Source of the DNA: Forficula auricularia
Taxonomy: Eukaryota > Arthropoda > Insecta > Dermaptera > Forficulidae
Assembly: GCA_024734495.1 (NCBI GenBank)
Contig: JALMQS010000099.1
Coordinates: 64,470,270-64,534,269 of the forward strand
Direction of reading: 5' to 3'
Length of the DNA stretch: 64,000 nt
Shown here: positions 1 to 10,627 of the stretch, in pieces
How the letters are laid out: each line of letters begins with the position of its first letter
Numbering within the stretch: position 1 is the stretch's first letter
The notes under the pieces: generated by a model
Database searches by the model: none
What the model saw: the letters and a program-made list of their open reading frames with translations, nothing else
Told to the model about the DNA's origin: nothing
Made by a program: the position numbers and the translations under genes

Positions 1-1
1 G

Positions 2-1269
2 GCTACCCGAGGAGAGACCATCATAAAGGGAAAAATAAATAATGACTTTCTACGAGTCGGAGCGTGGAATGTTAAGACGCTAAGGGGAGACGATAAACTA
101 GTGAATTTAAAGCGGGAAATGGATAGACACAAATTGGACATTATTGGGATTAGTGAAATGAGATATCCAGAAGAGGGAGATTTTTGGTTCGAAAACAGCC
201 ATAGAATCATTCACACGGGGGGCAGAATGGGAGGGCAGGAGTGGGCATTATTATGAATAAAAAAATAGGGCAAAGGGTAAAGAATTATCTACAGGTAAGC
301 GAAAGGATTGTTATGATTACAGTGGATTCAAAACCGAAAGATACTGTGATAATCCAGGTATACATGCCTACTACATCATATGAGGACCAAGATATAGAAG
401 AAATGTACGAACAAATTGAAAACCTGATGAAGCGCGTTAAAGGGGATGAAAATTTAATAATTATGGGGGATTGGAATGCAAGAGTAGGAAAAGGCAAAGA
501 AGGAAAAGTGGTGGGCGAACACGGTCTAGGAAATAGGAATGAAAGGGGCGAAAGATTAATTGAATTTTGCAGTAAGCACAGTCTAGTAGTAGCAAACACA
601 CTCTTCCAACACCATCCAAGAAGGATCTACACGTGGAAAATGCCGTTAGACAAGGGGAGATTTCAAATAGATTACATATTAGTCAGACAAAGATTCAGAA
701 ATCAATTAAAGGACTGCAAAAGCTATCCTGGGGCTGATATTTTTAGTGATCACAATCTAATTGCGATGAAATGCCAACTAAAATTTAAAAAACTAATAAA
801 AAAGGGGCGGTCGCGAAAAAACTGGGATATATCTAAATTAAAAAATAAGGAAACCCAAAAACTCTTCGAAAACGTAATGAATAAGAAACTGGAAGAAAAA
901 ACACACACAAATAATAAAGAAGATGAAATCGAACAAGAATGGAATGACATGAAATCAAGCCTGACCGAAACAGCTAACGAAGTCCTTCAATCAAAGAAAA
1001 ACGAAATTAAAAAGCCATGGGTAACAGACGAAATACGGCAACTGATTGACGAACGAAGAAAATTTAAGAACAGAAAAGACGAAGAAGGGAAAGAAACATA
1101 TAAAAAATTAAGATGGAAAGTTATAAGAGAATGTAGAAAAGCAAAAGAAAAAATGATTCAAGAAAAATGTAAAGAAGTCAACGAAAATCTAGTATTGGGA
1201 AAAGTTGATGTAGCCTATAGGGCAATAAAAGAAATTTTCAAGAAGACAAGCCAAAAAGCAAGAACATAA
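2..1269 (+). pseudogene. RTE endonuclease domain (EEP family), frameshifted
   Basis: The endonuclease nicks target DNA to prime reverse transcription. It reads in one frame from base 2 to about 240 and in another from 241 to 1269. Visible motifs are a start block GAWNVKTL, the glutamate motif GISEMRY, the GDWNAR motif in the middle, and the catalytic-type SDH near the end (about residue 160 of the second segment). A run of charged lysine/glutamate-rich sequence follows, linking to RT. The change of frame at about 235-243 and the TAA at 1267-1269 inactivate it. An encoded full protein of this group is about 900-1000 residues; this copy would need both repairs and the missing start. Confidence 0.85.
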
Positions 1270-1279
1270 GAGATAAAGG

Positions 1280-2910
1280 AGGCCACATTATTCTAAACGA
1301 AAACGAACAGGCAAATAGATGGAAGGAACACCTAGAAGAACTCTATGGAGAAGAAAAAACAATGAACCCAATAGAAGAAGAAGAATCTGTGGACGAAAAC
1401 GAATTAGGAGACCCCATACTCAGGTCAGAATTCGAGACAGCTTTGAAGGAACTAAAAAATAATAGAGCACCCGGAATAGACAATATACAAGCTGAAATCC
1501 TAAAGAACTCTGGAGAAAAGGCACGTGACAAACTTTTTGAACTAATTAGCAAAATCTATAAATTGGGAATCATCCCAAAAGATTTCGAAAAAAACAAAAT
1601 AGTCACACTTCCCAAAAGACAGGCGCGGATAAATGTGAAAATTTCAGGACCATTAGCCTAACCTCACATGCCTCCAAAATCCTAACCAAAATAATCCAAA
1701 GAAGAATAGAACAAAGAGTTGAAGAAAATCTGGGGGAAGACCAGTTCGGCTTTAGAAGAAACAGAGGCACCCGAGAAGCAATTCTCTCTCTTAGACTAAT
1801 AATAGAAAGGGCTTTTATCAGGGAAGAATCTGTCTACATCGGATTCATAGACCTAGAAAAAGCATTCGATAACGTCAATTGGGAAATTATGTTTAAAATA
1901 TTAAAACAGGCGGGAATAAAATTCAGAGAGAGAAGACTAATCTACAATCTATATCAAAACCAGACGGCAATTATAAATATTGGTGATGAACAAAGAGAAG
2001 CCAAAATAAAAAAAGGTGTAAGACAAGGATGTGTGCTGTCACCCATGATTTTCAACTTATACATAGAAGAAGCGATTAAAGAATTCAAAGACAAAATTGA
2101 TACAGGTATAGAAATCCAAGGTCAAAAGATCGCTATGTTAAGATTTGCCGATGACATTGCCCTTCTAGGAAGCAATAAAAAAGAATTAGAGGACGCCTTG
2201 AATGGAATTAACCAAATCCTAATAGAAGAAATCAAAATGAAAATAAACAAGAATAAAACCAAGGTCCTAGTATGTACAAAAAAAGAACAAACGAGACAGG
2301 AATGCATCAAAATTAACCAAGAAAACCTAGAAGGAGTTAAGGAATTCCGCTACCTAGGAAGTAAAATAACATGGGATGGGAGGAGCAAAAACGAAATTAA
2401 ATCAAGAATTGCCCAAGCAAAAATGGGGTTTAATTCAAAACAAAAACTACTATGCTCCTCCTCAATCAGCTTAGCAAACAGGAAGTTGCTATTGAAGACA
2501 TATGTATGGAGCATAGCCATGTACGGGTGTGAAACCTGGACAATTGGAAAAGCGGAGAGAAAGAGATTGGAGGCTTTCGAAATGTGGTGCTACAGAAGAA
2601 TGATGAATATCAAATGGATGGATAAAATCACAAATGAAGAAGTTCTTGGAAAAATCGGAGAAAGAAGAACCTTGTGGAAGAGTCTGAAGAAGAGAAGAGG
2701 TCAGATGATGGGGCACACACTGAGACATGGGGGACTGCTTAGGGATATCTTGGAGGGGGAGGTGGGAAAAAAAGGGGAAGGGGAAGACCCAGATTAGAAT
2801 ATTTCAACCAAATAATTGGGGATATGGGATGCCAGACATTTAGAGAGGTTAAACAGCTGGCGGAGGACAGAGTCGAGTGGAGACGGATTGTTGCATCAAA
2901 CCAGTCTTAG
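1280..2910 (+). pseudogene. RTE reverse transcriptase, frameshifted
   Basis: RT motifs appear in order: PGIDNIQAEILK-like entry block, QFGFRRNRGT, FIDLEKAFDNVNWE (motif A), GVRQGCVLSPMIFNLYIE (motif B), RFADDIALL (motif C, catalytic aspartates), NKNKTKVLV (D) and FRYLGSKITWDG (E). A C-terminal region with GHTLRH follows. The first segment runs to 1661; the frame then shifts near 1622 and is open to 2797; a third shift near 2785 gives the last 40 codons, ending in TAG at 2908. All catalytic residues are still readable, so decay is by small indels rather than by wholesale loss. Confidence 0.87.
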
Positions 2911-2945
2911 GACTGTATACTCAATGATGATGATGATGATGATGC

Positions 2946-3534
2946 CAATAATTTGGTTATTAATTGTGAGCGATAAATTCTATGAAGTTTATGAATATTG
3001 CTCTCAGCTCTGCTCTTTATTGATTGTGCTCATTAAATGTTACTCCAATTAGTTAATATTTTATAGAGCATGAATCTGATTTTGGCCTATCGATATAATT
3101 AAATCCAATTTCATAGGAATATTGGTACATTCCCTTTCAAACGGAAAAATAATGTTTTTGCCTCCTTCTACATACCTGAAATGGATTCTTCTTACTTTGA
3201 TAGCTTACTCTTTAGAAAAATTAATGTGATAATTTTGATTCCATTTTTTTTACGAAAATATGTTAAAAATTCTTTTCTTTGTTTAATTTCCAACATTTTC
3301 ATTTTTCAAACCATTTTTTATTAAAAGTGGGGAGATAAATAATCCTAAATAAACTCCTAGTTCCTCTAATGTCCCCCCTAATGGATTAAAAACGTTTTCA
3401 TATAAACACTCAGTTTTAAAAATGAATTGTGTTTATTACTTAAAATAGTATATTCAAGAATATTATATTATCATGTATAGTGCCATGTAACAGGGGGGGG
3501 GGATTAAACGTTTACCCTACATAGCTTAAAAATA
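2946..3534. other. AT-rich DNA, no gene seen
   Basis: No open frame or recognisable repeat end. A G run of about 10 bases lies at 3492-3502. Confidence 0.6.
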
Positions 3535-4057
3535 TCTTATCTTTTTATATTAAACGAGCAATTCTTGTATATATTCTATATACGCCTCTAACGATTTGGA
3601 TGAAATTCACGGGTTAAATAATCCCACAATAAGATCATTACAATTATTAAAGTTAGGCAATTTAACTGATTAAAAATCGAGTTTTAAATCCCACAAATAT
3701 TATTATATATTAGAATTTGCCAATTTAATTAATGATAAAACTCAAAAAAGTGTTTTTATTTTAAAAAAAATTATATGGTATTTATTTATCTTAATATACG
3801 GTATTTATTTATATTCCTATAAATAAATAATTTATTTATATACACACAATCTGTGGGCCACTAGAAGGCTAGAAATGCAAAAACTGGGTGGGGTGGGGGG
3901 TTCGGAGGTGGGGCGATGTGCGGGGTTTCGGGGGTGAAGGTGGGGTGCAGTGGTGAGGGTCGGGAGGGGGGGGGCAGGACTAGGGTGGGGGCGAGGGTTA
4001 ATATATAGCTCTTAACTGAAGCAAAAGTTACCGAGCATCGCTCGGTGGCCAGGTACT
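3535..4057 (+). mobile_element. Non-autonomous Helitron-like element, family A, copy 1
   Basis: Starts with TC after an A and carries the family 5' block with AAACGAGCAATTCTTGTATA. It ends with a 3' hairpin ACCGAGC-ATC-GCTCGGT followed about 10 bases later by CAGGTACT. A short terminal hairpin near the 3' end without terminal inverted repeats is the Helitron signature; the ending CAGGTACT rather than CTRR suggests a Helentron-like branch (inference). It contains one copy of the shared GTGGGCCACTAGAAGGCTAG module and a GC-rich tail (3880-4000). Other copies lie at 22459-23154 and 33757-34568, which define the ends. Confidence 0.7.
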
Positions 4058-4059
4058 AT

Positions 4060-5225
4060 ATATTAATAAAGAATGCTATTTAATTTTCCCTTTGCTATTC
4101 AACAATAAATTTGTTGCAATGTTCATAAAGCAGAATTTTGAGGCACTTAGAATTTGACTACGAGTTGTAATTCAGAGTTTTTTGATCTCAACAAATTTTC
4201 AACCCTGATGCGTACAAAGCTTACTTGATGTATTGTTAATCTTTCTATTGTTTGTGTTTATATTTATATTTATATGTTTGTTGATGTTATTGAAAATAAA
4301 TGTTTTTTAATGAGATTACGAGTTCTTAATTAATATGATCGTAATATTGGCGCCCGAACAATGTGAAAATGATAAGAAAACCTAGTAGACCACTAGCGAA
4401 GAGGAATAAGAAAAATGATTTTGCGAATATGGAAATAACGAGGGAGGAGATATCGAAGATCAAGGATCATATAAAAAAAGGTGAGCATAGAGTAATGGAT
4501 TTGGAAGAGGAGGTGAATAAATTAAAAAATGAATTCGAAAAAATAATAAAAAAACTAATGAAGATGATTTAATTCCGTACTGGTTGAAGGAAGTCAAGGA
4601 GGATGAGTTGAATATAATGGAAGAGGAGAAACTGGATGCTGGTCAGATGAAATTAAATCAAAATAAGGAAGAGTTACTTCATCAAATAAAATTATATTTA
4701 GAAAAATCGATGGATGGAGCAAAAATTATTGAAAATAGTCAAGAAAGGGGAAGGTTAGTTAAATATCATTCGAGTTATTTTAAACCTAGGAAGAAAGAAG
4801 AATGATCCCCCCACAAAAAACTTGGCACCGGATTTGTATATTACAATTTATATAAGTATACCGGAACCGAAGACGAGCTTAGCGTTATTATACCGTATAT
4901 GATAATAATGTCTTCGGGTATATCCGCTAGTGTTACGGCTTTTTCGGCTGCAAACGATTATGTTGACGATTAGAGTATGGATATATCTGTGTTTGAAGTA
5001 TAATTTCTATATGAAAAATATGAGATAATTTTTAGAACAGCTGGGCTTTGATAATTCATTTTGAATCGGAAATAAACCTAGATTGCATCTTTTAAATCAA
5101 TAATTAATCCCAGAGGAGATGAACAATTTTTCCGATAATTTGTTGTAAATGAATATATTAATTAAAAAGAAAGAAAGAATGTGGATGTTGATGTTTGGGA
5201 ACCCGAGGGTACGGGGGGGGGGGAA
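4060..5225 (+). mobile_element. Remnant of LTR retrotransposon: probable LTR end, tRNA-Lys-type PBS, gag-like fragment
   Basis: TGGCGCCCGAACA at 4348-4360 matches the start of the primer binding site for tRNA-Lys used by many Ty3/Gypsy elements. Upstream AT-rich sequence with AATAAA near 4297 could be the LTR R/U5. A short coding region begins directly after the PBS, as expected for gag. A purine tract ending in about 11 G (5210-5222) could be a polypurine tract, but the sequence after it does not repeat the upstream candidate LTR, so no LTR pair is visible. No protease, RT or integrase remains. Confidence 0.5.
4363..4805 (+). pseudogene. Gag-like coiled-coil fragment, one frameshift
   Basis: Two overlapping frames, 4363-4572 and about 4555-4805, read as one lysine/glutamate-rich protein with a probable coiled coil (heptad-like hydrophobics in the stretch DLEEEVNKLKNEFEKII). 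The frame change is at about 4553-4570. Position immediately 3' of the primer binding site argues for a gag N-terminal region. No CCHC zinc knuckle is seen. It could alternatively be a chance frame in A-rich DNA, but two halves meeting at a single indel make a real decayed gene more likely. Confidence 0.4.
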
Positions 5226-5609
5226 TTTATGAGCGGCGTATAGAAATAGATTTGTAAATTAAAGAAATTATACGATTAATAAATTGCAAACGTTTATTTA
5301 TAAAAACATTGAAGTAAAAAAAAAATCAGAACACTGTTTATTTTTAAGCGTGTAATCGAGCTTTTAATCTGTTTCGGTTTCATTTTCCAATGGAATATAC
5401 TAGTACATATATTGAAAATTATATATTTATTATTAAATGATATTAAAAAAAATGAATTAATAATTTTAAACTCATAAATAAGTGAAAATTTACAAGGCAC
5501 GCTCAGTAACAAAGCTTTATTTACTTATTTTTTTTGTCATGTTTAAAAAAGTATATAGGTATAATACGAGAAGGAAAATCATTTTAAAGCATTCTTTCTT
5601 CATATAAAT
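5226..5609. other. AT-rich DNA, nothing recognised
   Basis: No supported gene or repeat end. Confidence 0.6.
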
Positions 5610-6015
5610 GATATTAATTTGCCGATGGTAATAGATTCAAATTTACAAGAAATCATAAGTTGGTGTCGATGGAATGGAATATTTTTAATTATATTTCAGA
5701 GGGGTTGTTTTTCACCCCCTCGGGAATCGAACCCGAGTACCAGTAACAGCAATCCGGGCCACCTGGCTCACCTGCAGGATTCGAACCTCTCTGGCATATG
5801 TACACGCGTAATGTCAGAGAGAGAGAAAGTCGCATCCTGCAGGTGAGCCAGATGGCCCGGATTGCTGTTACTGGCACTCGGGTTCGATTCCCGAGGGGAT
5901 GAAAACAACCCTCTGACATATAATTAAAAATATTCCATTCCATCGAATTTAATAGATGACACCAACTTATGATTTCTTGTAAATTTGAATCTATTACCAT
6001 CGGCAAATTAATATC
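5610..6015. repeat. 406-bp palindrome with tRNA-like arms
   Basis: The outer arms (from GATATTAATTTGCCGATGG, 5610, to its complement ending at 6015) pair over nearly 200 bases, centred near 5805-5815. Each arm holds a tRNA-like segment with an exact B box GGTTCGATTCC (plus strand in the right arm, minus strand in the left) and a second B-box-like GGTTCGAATCC. The right arm carries about 18 bases missing from the left. A transcript would fold into a long hairpin. Confidence 0.85.
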
Positions 6016-6091
6016 TTTCATATTAAATTAGGAAAAGTCAATTCCATTGCCATTCGAATTTTGAATCTCTTCAAAATTCGAAATACTCAAC

Positions 6092-6478
6092 GACCTTTAT
6101 TTAAATTATATGGCATGGCTATATGTTTAAATTTAGAATCACTATATCGCGAAATTTTACAAATTAAGATAATAATCTTTGAGTAAAATATTTTACGCGT
6201 GTACATATGTCAGAGAGGTTCGCATCCTGCAGGTGAGCCAGGTGGCCCGGATTGCTGTTACTGGCACTCGGGTTCGATTCCCGACCTTTATTTAAATTAT
6301 ATGACATGGCTATATGTTTAAATTTAGAATCACTATAACGCGAAATTTTACAAATTAATATAACAAATTAATCTTTGAGTAAAATATTTTACGCGTGTAC
6401 ATATGTCAAAGAGGTTCGCATCCTGCAGGTGAGCCAGGTGGCCCGGATTGCTGTTACTGGCACTCGGGTTCGATTCCC
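6092..6478 (+). repeat. 191-bp tandem duplication, each unit with a tRNA-like head
   Basis: Units begin GACCTTTATTTAAATTATAT at 6092 and 6283. Each has CGCGTGTACATATGTC, a B-box-like GGTTCGCATCC, a GAGCCAGGTGG stretch resembling an A box, and GGTTCGATTCC about 35 bases later. The first unit ends exactly where the second begins (CGACC). The second unit continues into the family 3' sequence, ending about 6570. Identity is high, so the duplication is recent. Confidence 0.85.
6215..6290 (+). repeat. tRNA-like SINE-type head (representative copy)
   Basis: A-box-like GAGCCAGGTGG and exact B box GGTTCGATTCC with spacing normal for RNA polymerase III internal promoters. Copies: minus 5725-5800, plus 5835-5905, plus 6215-6283, plus 6405-6478, and partial ones at 46395-46425 (+), 26310-26345 (-) and 54445-54480 (-). 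No intact tRNA cloverleaf was found, so this is read as tRNA-derived repeat, not a tRNA gene. Confidence 0.6.
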
Positions 6479-6559
6479 GAGGGGGTGAAAAACAACCCCT
6501 CTGACATATAATTAAAAATATTCCATTCCATCGAATTTAATGGATGACACCAACTTATG

Positions 6560-6872
6560 ATTTCTTGTAGATTCTTTTTTCAGCCTGTTTATCTTTGTGT
6601 CTATTAGATTCCGATAGCCTCAATGGTCAAGAAGGGCCTTGCTGGTGTCGAAATGTTTGTATTTTAAAAAACAAAGAACTTGTTAGAATTTGAGTTTTGT
6701 AAATTCAAAACATTCAATTCAAAAATATACAAAAATCGTATCGATATATATAAATGGAGCTCTTAAATGTTTGCAGCCATTGCAGCGTGGGCGTATCCAG
6801 GTATGGTCAAGGGGCAGTTGCTTCAATGCTTCCTTATGCAAATCATTATTGCAGAAAACTATTATTATCTTT
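6560..6872. other. AT-rich DNA, no gene seen
   Basis: A GCGTATCCAGGTATGG stretch near 6790 resembles hAT-type ends but has no partner. Confidence 0.5.
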
Positions 6873-7163
6873 ATTAATAAAATTGTTGTAGGGAAATAAG
6901 GTCAATATCTTATGGAAATAATTTTTATTTTTTGCCAACCTTTCGTAAACTTTGTTGACCTCCTCAGGGCTCAAATAATTAACTTCCTTGCATATTTGTC
7001 ATTTTATCAATATTCCTTCTTAACATTATTGATAAAATGATAAATATGCAAGGAAGTTAATTATTTGAGCCTTGAGAAGTCAACAAAGTTGACGAAACGT
7101 TGACAAAAAATAAAAATTATTTCCATAAGATATTGTCCTTATTTCCCTACAACAACTTTATTA
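6873..7163. repeat. Palindrome with hammerhead-like motifs (PLE-related)
   Basis: Arms of about 140 bases pair around a centre near 7017. The minus strand of the left arm reads CTGAGGA, one base, GTCAAC-AAA-GTTTAC, GAAAG; the plus strand of the right arm reads a decayed core, then GTCAAC-AAA-GTTGAC and GAAAC (7093-7097). The layout matches a hammerhead ribozyme core with stem II. The same family recurs at 30165-30440. Confidence 0.75.
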
Positions 7164-7412
7164 ATTTAATCAATGGACATAAATAATCTAAAAAATTATC
7201 TTTATTATAGAAATAAAAAGTATTTGTACTTAGAGGAAAATAATTGAAGAATTTATACCATTTATAACCTGTAGGGCTCACCCAAAAGAAGGCCGCGAAA
7301 TACAATACAAGTACAAATAATAATAATAATACGTTCTGATAGGTTAGGCCTATAAGTAATTTAGAAGAACAATTTATGATTATCTTATAATAAACTGAGT
7401 AACTAAATTTCA

Positions 7413-7610
7413 TCATAATAGGTAATTTCGGTCCTGTAGATTTTCCTCTTTCAAAAATATTACGATTTCGTCTCTTAATTTGTAATATAATTTATAATTG
7501 CTACATGCTAACCATCTTGTGTCACAGTACAATGAATAGTAGCTGAATGTTTTGCGCCCATCATCTTTAGAATATATAGATAATATTATAGAAAACATGC
7601 ACTTGTACAA
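7413..7610 (-). pseudogene. ZBED5/GTF2IRD2-like (hAT-derived) transposase fragment
   Basis: The 65-residue frame contains CDTRWLACSNYKLYYKLRDE followed by IVIFLKEEN. In ZBED5/GTF2I-repeat-like hAT transposases a conserved block of the form RWLSRG..L.R...LR.EI..FL.E occurs; the spacing of RW, L, LR-EI and FL matches. No flanking transposase sequence is open, so this is a scrap of a decayed element. Recognition is by eye and could be coincidental. Confidence 0.45.
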
Positions 7611-7629
7611 TGTACAAGATTGTTAACAC

Positions 7630-7736
7630 AGGAATTTTTTAACGGGTTATAGTGGTGTTTCACAAGTAAAAAACCCTTTAAAAAACTCCTGTGTTTAATA
7701 TGTTTCACTATAAACCAACACCGCTTTCCCTAAATG
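7630..7736 (+). mobile_element. Short foldback of the GTTTCAC/CCAACACC family with 12-bp target duplication
   Basis: Flanked by AGATTGTTAACA on both sides (about 7619-7630 and 7737-7748). Inside, a small inverted repeat (ACAGGAATTTTTTAACGGG against its complement) is followed by ATGTTTCACTATAAACCAAC and ACCGCTTTCCC, the 3' module found in at least six places in the window. Confidence 0.6.
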
Positions 7737-7774
7737 AGATTGTTAACAGTTATTTTGATAATGAGGATTTGAGA

Positions 7775-8520
7775 GTAGGGGAGACCGGGGCACATTTTCC
7801 ATAGGGGCAGGTTTTCCAACTCGATTTAGTTTTTAAATAAGCTTCTAAATGAAGAAGGCGGGCTAACTGGCTGAAGTAACAACACATCACCCATCATCTA
7901 CGAAAGTTTTAGTTTAGTAGTTGCTGTGACATCAATGGCAGAGGTGTTTTCTTAATTTATTCAATGGAGAGTAAATTTTCACTTCTTTTTTAAAACTTAA
8001 AATAAATGTACTAGCATTAAATTTATTGTTTTGACATTACATGTACTAAAAAAGGGTTTCTTTCTTCACATAGATATGTGTTTGTTTTGCAAATATCTTC
8101 CACAGCTACTACGTGTGGGTAGTGTTAAAGTTCCAAAATGGCGACGGGGCAAGTTTTCCAAAAGCATACAGGGCATATTCTATTATTATGCCTTTTTAGT
8201 TTACAATAAAAAATACATATTTAGTAACAATCAAGATTTATTACCTGTGTTTTATCATTTAAAGTTTAGTTGGAAAATTTGCTCACGTACATTTCTAGTA
8301 GGCTGAAAAACTTGCCCCGCATTGGGCACATTTTCCAACTTCACATGATCAGACTTAACCATTTGCTGTCAAAAACTATATTTACTTTTTTGAAAAGTGC
8401 TTGTCCTAGTTTGTAGATAAAGGTATAGGGAATGTAATGATATCCTGTTTACTTCAAAAAACATAAAAATACAAAAATAAAATTATAAAAAGTTGGTAAA
8501 CTTGGCCCGATCTCCCCTAC
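7775..8520. mobile_element. 746-bp foldback/MITE with GTAGGGGAGACCGGGGCA ends
   Basis: The left end GTAGGGGAGACCGGGGCA and right end GGCCCGATCTCCCCTAC are inverted. The motif GGGGCAMRTTTTCC recurs near 7787, 7803 and 8146 on the plus strand and variants near 8300-8335 and 8490-8505, as expected of subterminal transposase binding sites. The 91-codon frame at 8031-8306 runs through these motifs and is not accepted as a gene. No clear target duplication was seen, so the superfamily is unknown. Confidence 0.6.
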
Positions 8521-9436
8521 CAATTAAAAGTGATCTACTCTATGTTGTTTTTATAGGTGTTTTAACAGGGATTTTAGAATGAGAGGCAAGAGTGAAATTG
8601 ATATGCAAATGTTAAATAGTTGAACCACTAATTCAGACTGATCACTCTCTTTTACAAAGAGTAGGTAAAAATTGCCTTGTAAGTATCTCAGAGACAACCC
8701 AGTGTTGTCAATTGTTTTTGCCTCTTGGATAATTCTTTCTAAGGTACAATGGCCTCAGGAGATAACGTCTGTTGACAGCAACACACATCTTTCTTTTATC
8801 ACGGCCAAAAACATTCTAAGCCACACCGTCAATGTCGGTATTAATTAGTGTACCAACTCCGGTTTTAGCAGTAAGTGCGAAAACGCCCTTAGAGATGTTT
8901 TTTTCTCTTTTATTAAACATTATGCATTTACATCTGCAATCTGCCCTAATAACACGAACTTAGAATATGACATGATTTTAATAATAATAGTACTTAAATG
9001 AGAGTTTCACTGAACTCTTAATTTACTTTTGGTCATTCCCGAGAATGGAATAGAATTTATATTTACATTCGAAAAAAGTACACGATTAAAGAAAGAACTA
9101 TTAAAAGTACAAATGTTAAAAGAAACGCCGTTGTAATTAAAAACCTTTATAGACTGGAAAATTAAAAGTGTTAGATTCTTATTCGAATAGTTAAATGAAA
9201 GGACTAGGCGTAAATGGAAACAAAAACCTTTATTTGCGAGACACAAAACAAAAACAATAATAATAAGTAAACATCAAAAAGACAAACAGGGCTGGATCCC
9301 GGAGGTAAAATTTTGTTTCGGAATAATAACCCAAATTTCCCGGGATTCTGGGGCTAAAAATTATTACGTTATCCCGAGATAATAAACCTGAAAGATGTTA
9401 GTGCCCGCAAATATAAATTCAAAATAAAATAATAGA
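8521..9436. other. No gene recognised
   Basis: AT-rich; CAGGGCTGGATCCCGG near 9288 looks like one end of a DNA transposon but has no visible partner. Confidence 0.5.
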
Positions 9437-9615
9437 ATATGGACCAAGAAATAATTAGACATCTCATTAATTGTTGTTGGACTTTTCGTCAAATGAATTA
9501 TGATTTCCTCAGAAACTCCCATCTCAAAATATATTTATCGATAGAAGTTGCAGAGGAAGTCATAATTACATTGACGAAAAGTCAAACTGAACTGTCTAAT
9601 TATATCTTGGTCTAC
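9437..9615. repeat. 179-bp foldback MITE
   Basis: Arms of about 75 bases: GGACCAAGAAATAATTAGAC at 9439 and its near complement ending GTCTAATTATATCTTGGTC near 9612; the inner block TTTTCGTCAAATGAATTATG is also mirrored. The apparent 86-codon frame across it is a by-product. Confidence 0.8.
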
Positions 9616-9776
9616 ATTCCAGCGAAAAGTTCCCTTACCTTAATCAATTATTACTATGGACACGAACCAATTTACAAACAAGAGAAAAAAAATAAGTAAT
9701 TTGTTTTTTTTTTCAAAATAGAACACAGTTTAGAATAAGTTGGAAAATAATGTTCTTATTCTATAGTCCTATCTTA

Positions 9777-10627
9777 TCTATATATATAAAATTAAGGTTT
9801 TGTCTGTACATTGCTCCAAATCACGCCAAATTTTGTTTGCACACGTTTCAAGCAAAGTTATGAACGAAAACACCCTCAACAAAATTCCTGTATGTCTGTC
9901 TGTCTGTTTGTGTGGTTTCCGCGAAAAGTTGCTCACGATGCACGTAAAAACGGCTGAAGGGATTATTATAAAATTTCATATTTGCATCAGATGTCTTCTA
10001 ACTTACGTTTTTAGCTATATAACGTTTTGATATTTTGAGCCCAGAAGGGGTTGGGGGGAGGGGGGGCGCACGAATGAAAATTATCAAATAACTCCTAAAC
10101 TATTAACTCAACGGCAAATTTTATAATGAGCAAAGTTGTAGGGGGTGCGATTTCTGACAACTTTCCAAAATTCCACCAAAAAACCACCCAAAAAAGGGGT
10201 GGGGGTCAAAATATGAAAATTCTTGCTTTTGGACCAAACTCAACCAAATTTTGTATACATAATCTGTGAGTCACTAGAAGGCTAGAAATGCAAAAACTAA
10301 CCACCCCAAATGGTGGGGGGACAAAAAATGAAAATTCTTACCCTTATAGCCAACTTAACCAAATTTTGTATATATAATCTGTGGGTCACTAGAAGGCTAG
10401 AAATGCAAAAACCGGGTGCGGGGGTGGGGTGCGTGGGGTAGAATGGAGTAGGGGTGGGTTAGGGTATGGGGTGCGGGTGTGTTATGAGGGTTCGGGGTGG
10501 TGCGGGGTGGAGTCCGGGGGCGTAACGGGGGGTAGGGTCCAGGAGCCTAGGCGCGCGGGGTGGGGTGCAGGGGGGCGTGCCCTCTAGCTTGCAAGGAGGG
10601 CCGCCGAGAGGCTGACCTTGCAGCTAG
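9777..10627 (+). mobile_element. Non-autonomous Helitron, family B, copy 1 (complete)
   Basis: Begins TCTATATATATAAAATTAAGG after an A and ends GCAGCTAG before a T, the A|TC...CTAG|T insertion pattern of canonical Helitrons. A GC-rich hairpin precedes the 3' end (clearer in copy 2 as GGGCCCGCC-type stem). It carries two copies of the shared 70-110 bp module (near 10245 and 10362) and a GC-rich tail (10405-10600). No Rep/helicase coding sequence is present. Confidence 0.82.

Larger units (their letters stand above)
1..2945 (+). mobile_element. RTE-like non-LTR retrotransposon, 5' cut by window edge, degenerate
   Basis: A LINE that encodes an apurinic-type endonuclease followed by a reverse transcriptase, the enzymes for target-primed reverse transcription. 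The order endonuclease, RT, then a C-terminal block with a W-x-LRH-like region fits the RTE/BovB-like group. The final reading frame stops at 2908-2910 and is followed by an ATG/TGA microsatellite (about 2922-2943), the kind of 3' tail typical of RTE elements rather than poly(A). At least four frame changes (near 240, 1265, 1620 and 2785) show that the copy is dead. The frame is already open at base 2, so the 5' end lies outside the window. Clade assignment is from recognition of the protein, not a search. Confidence 0.88.

Noticed and set aside
3492..3502. Telomere- or quadruplex-type element
   Set aside because: Single G run without repeated telomeric units.
5207..5225. Firm polypurine tract and 3' LTR
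   Set aside because: No sequence after it repeats the upstream candidate LTR.
5619..6021. Frames of 75 and 110 codons on both strands
   Set aside because: They run through the tRNA-like palindrome.
6215..6290. Functional tRNA gene
   Set aside because: A and B boxes exist but no cloverleaf with acceptor and anticodon stems could be drawn; repeated in a SINE-like context.
5610..6480. CRISPR-like array
   Set aside because: Repeats are about 190 bases with no spacer pattern and lie in a eukaryotic repeat landscape.
9439..9699. 86-codon frame as a gene
   Set aside because: Overlaps a foldback MITE; the frame reads through both arms.
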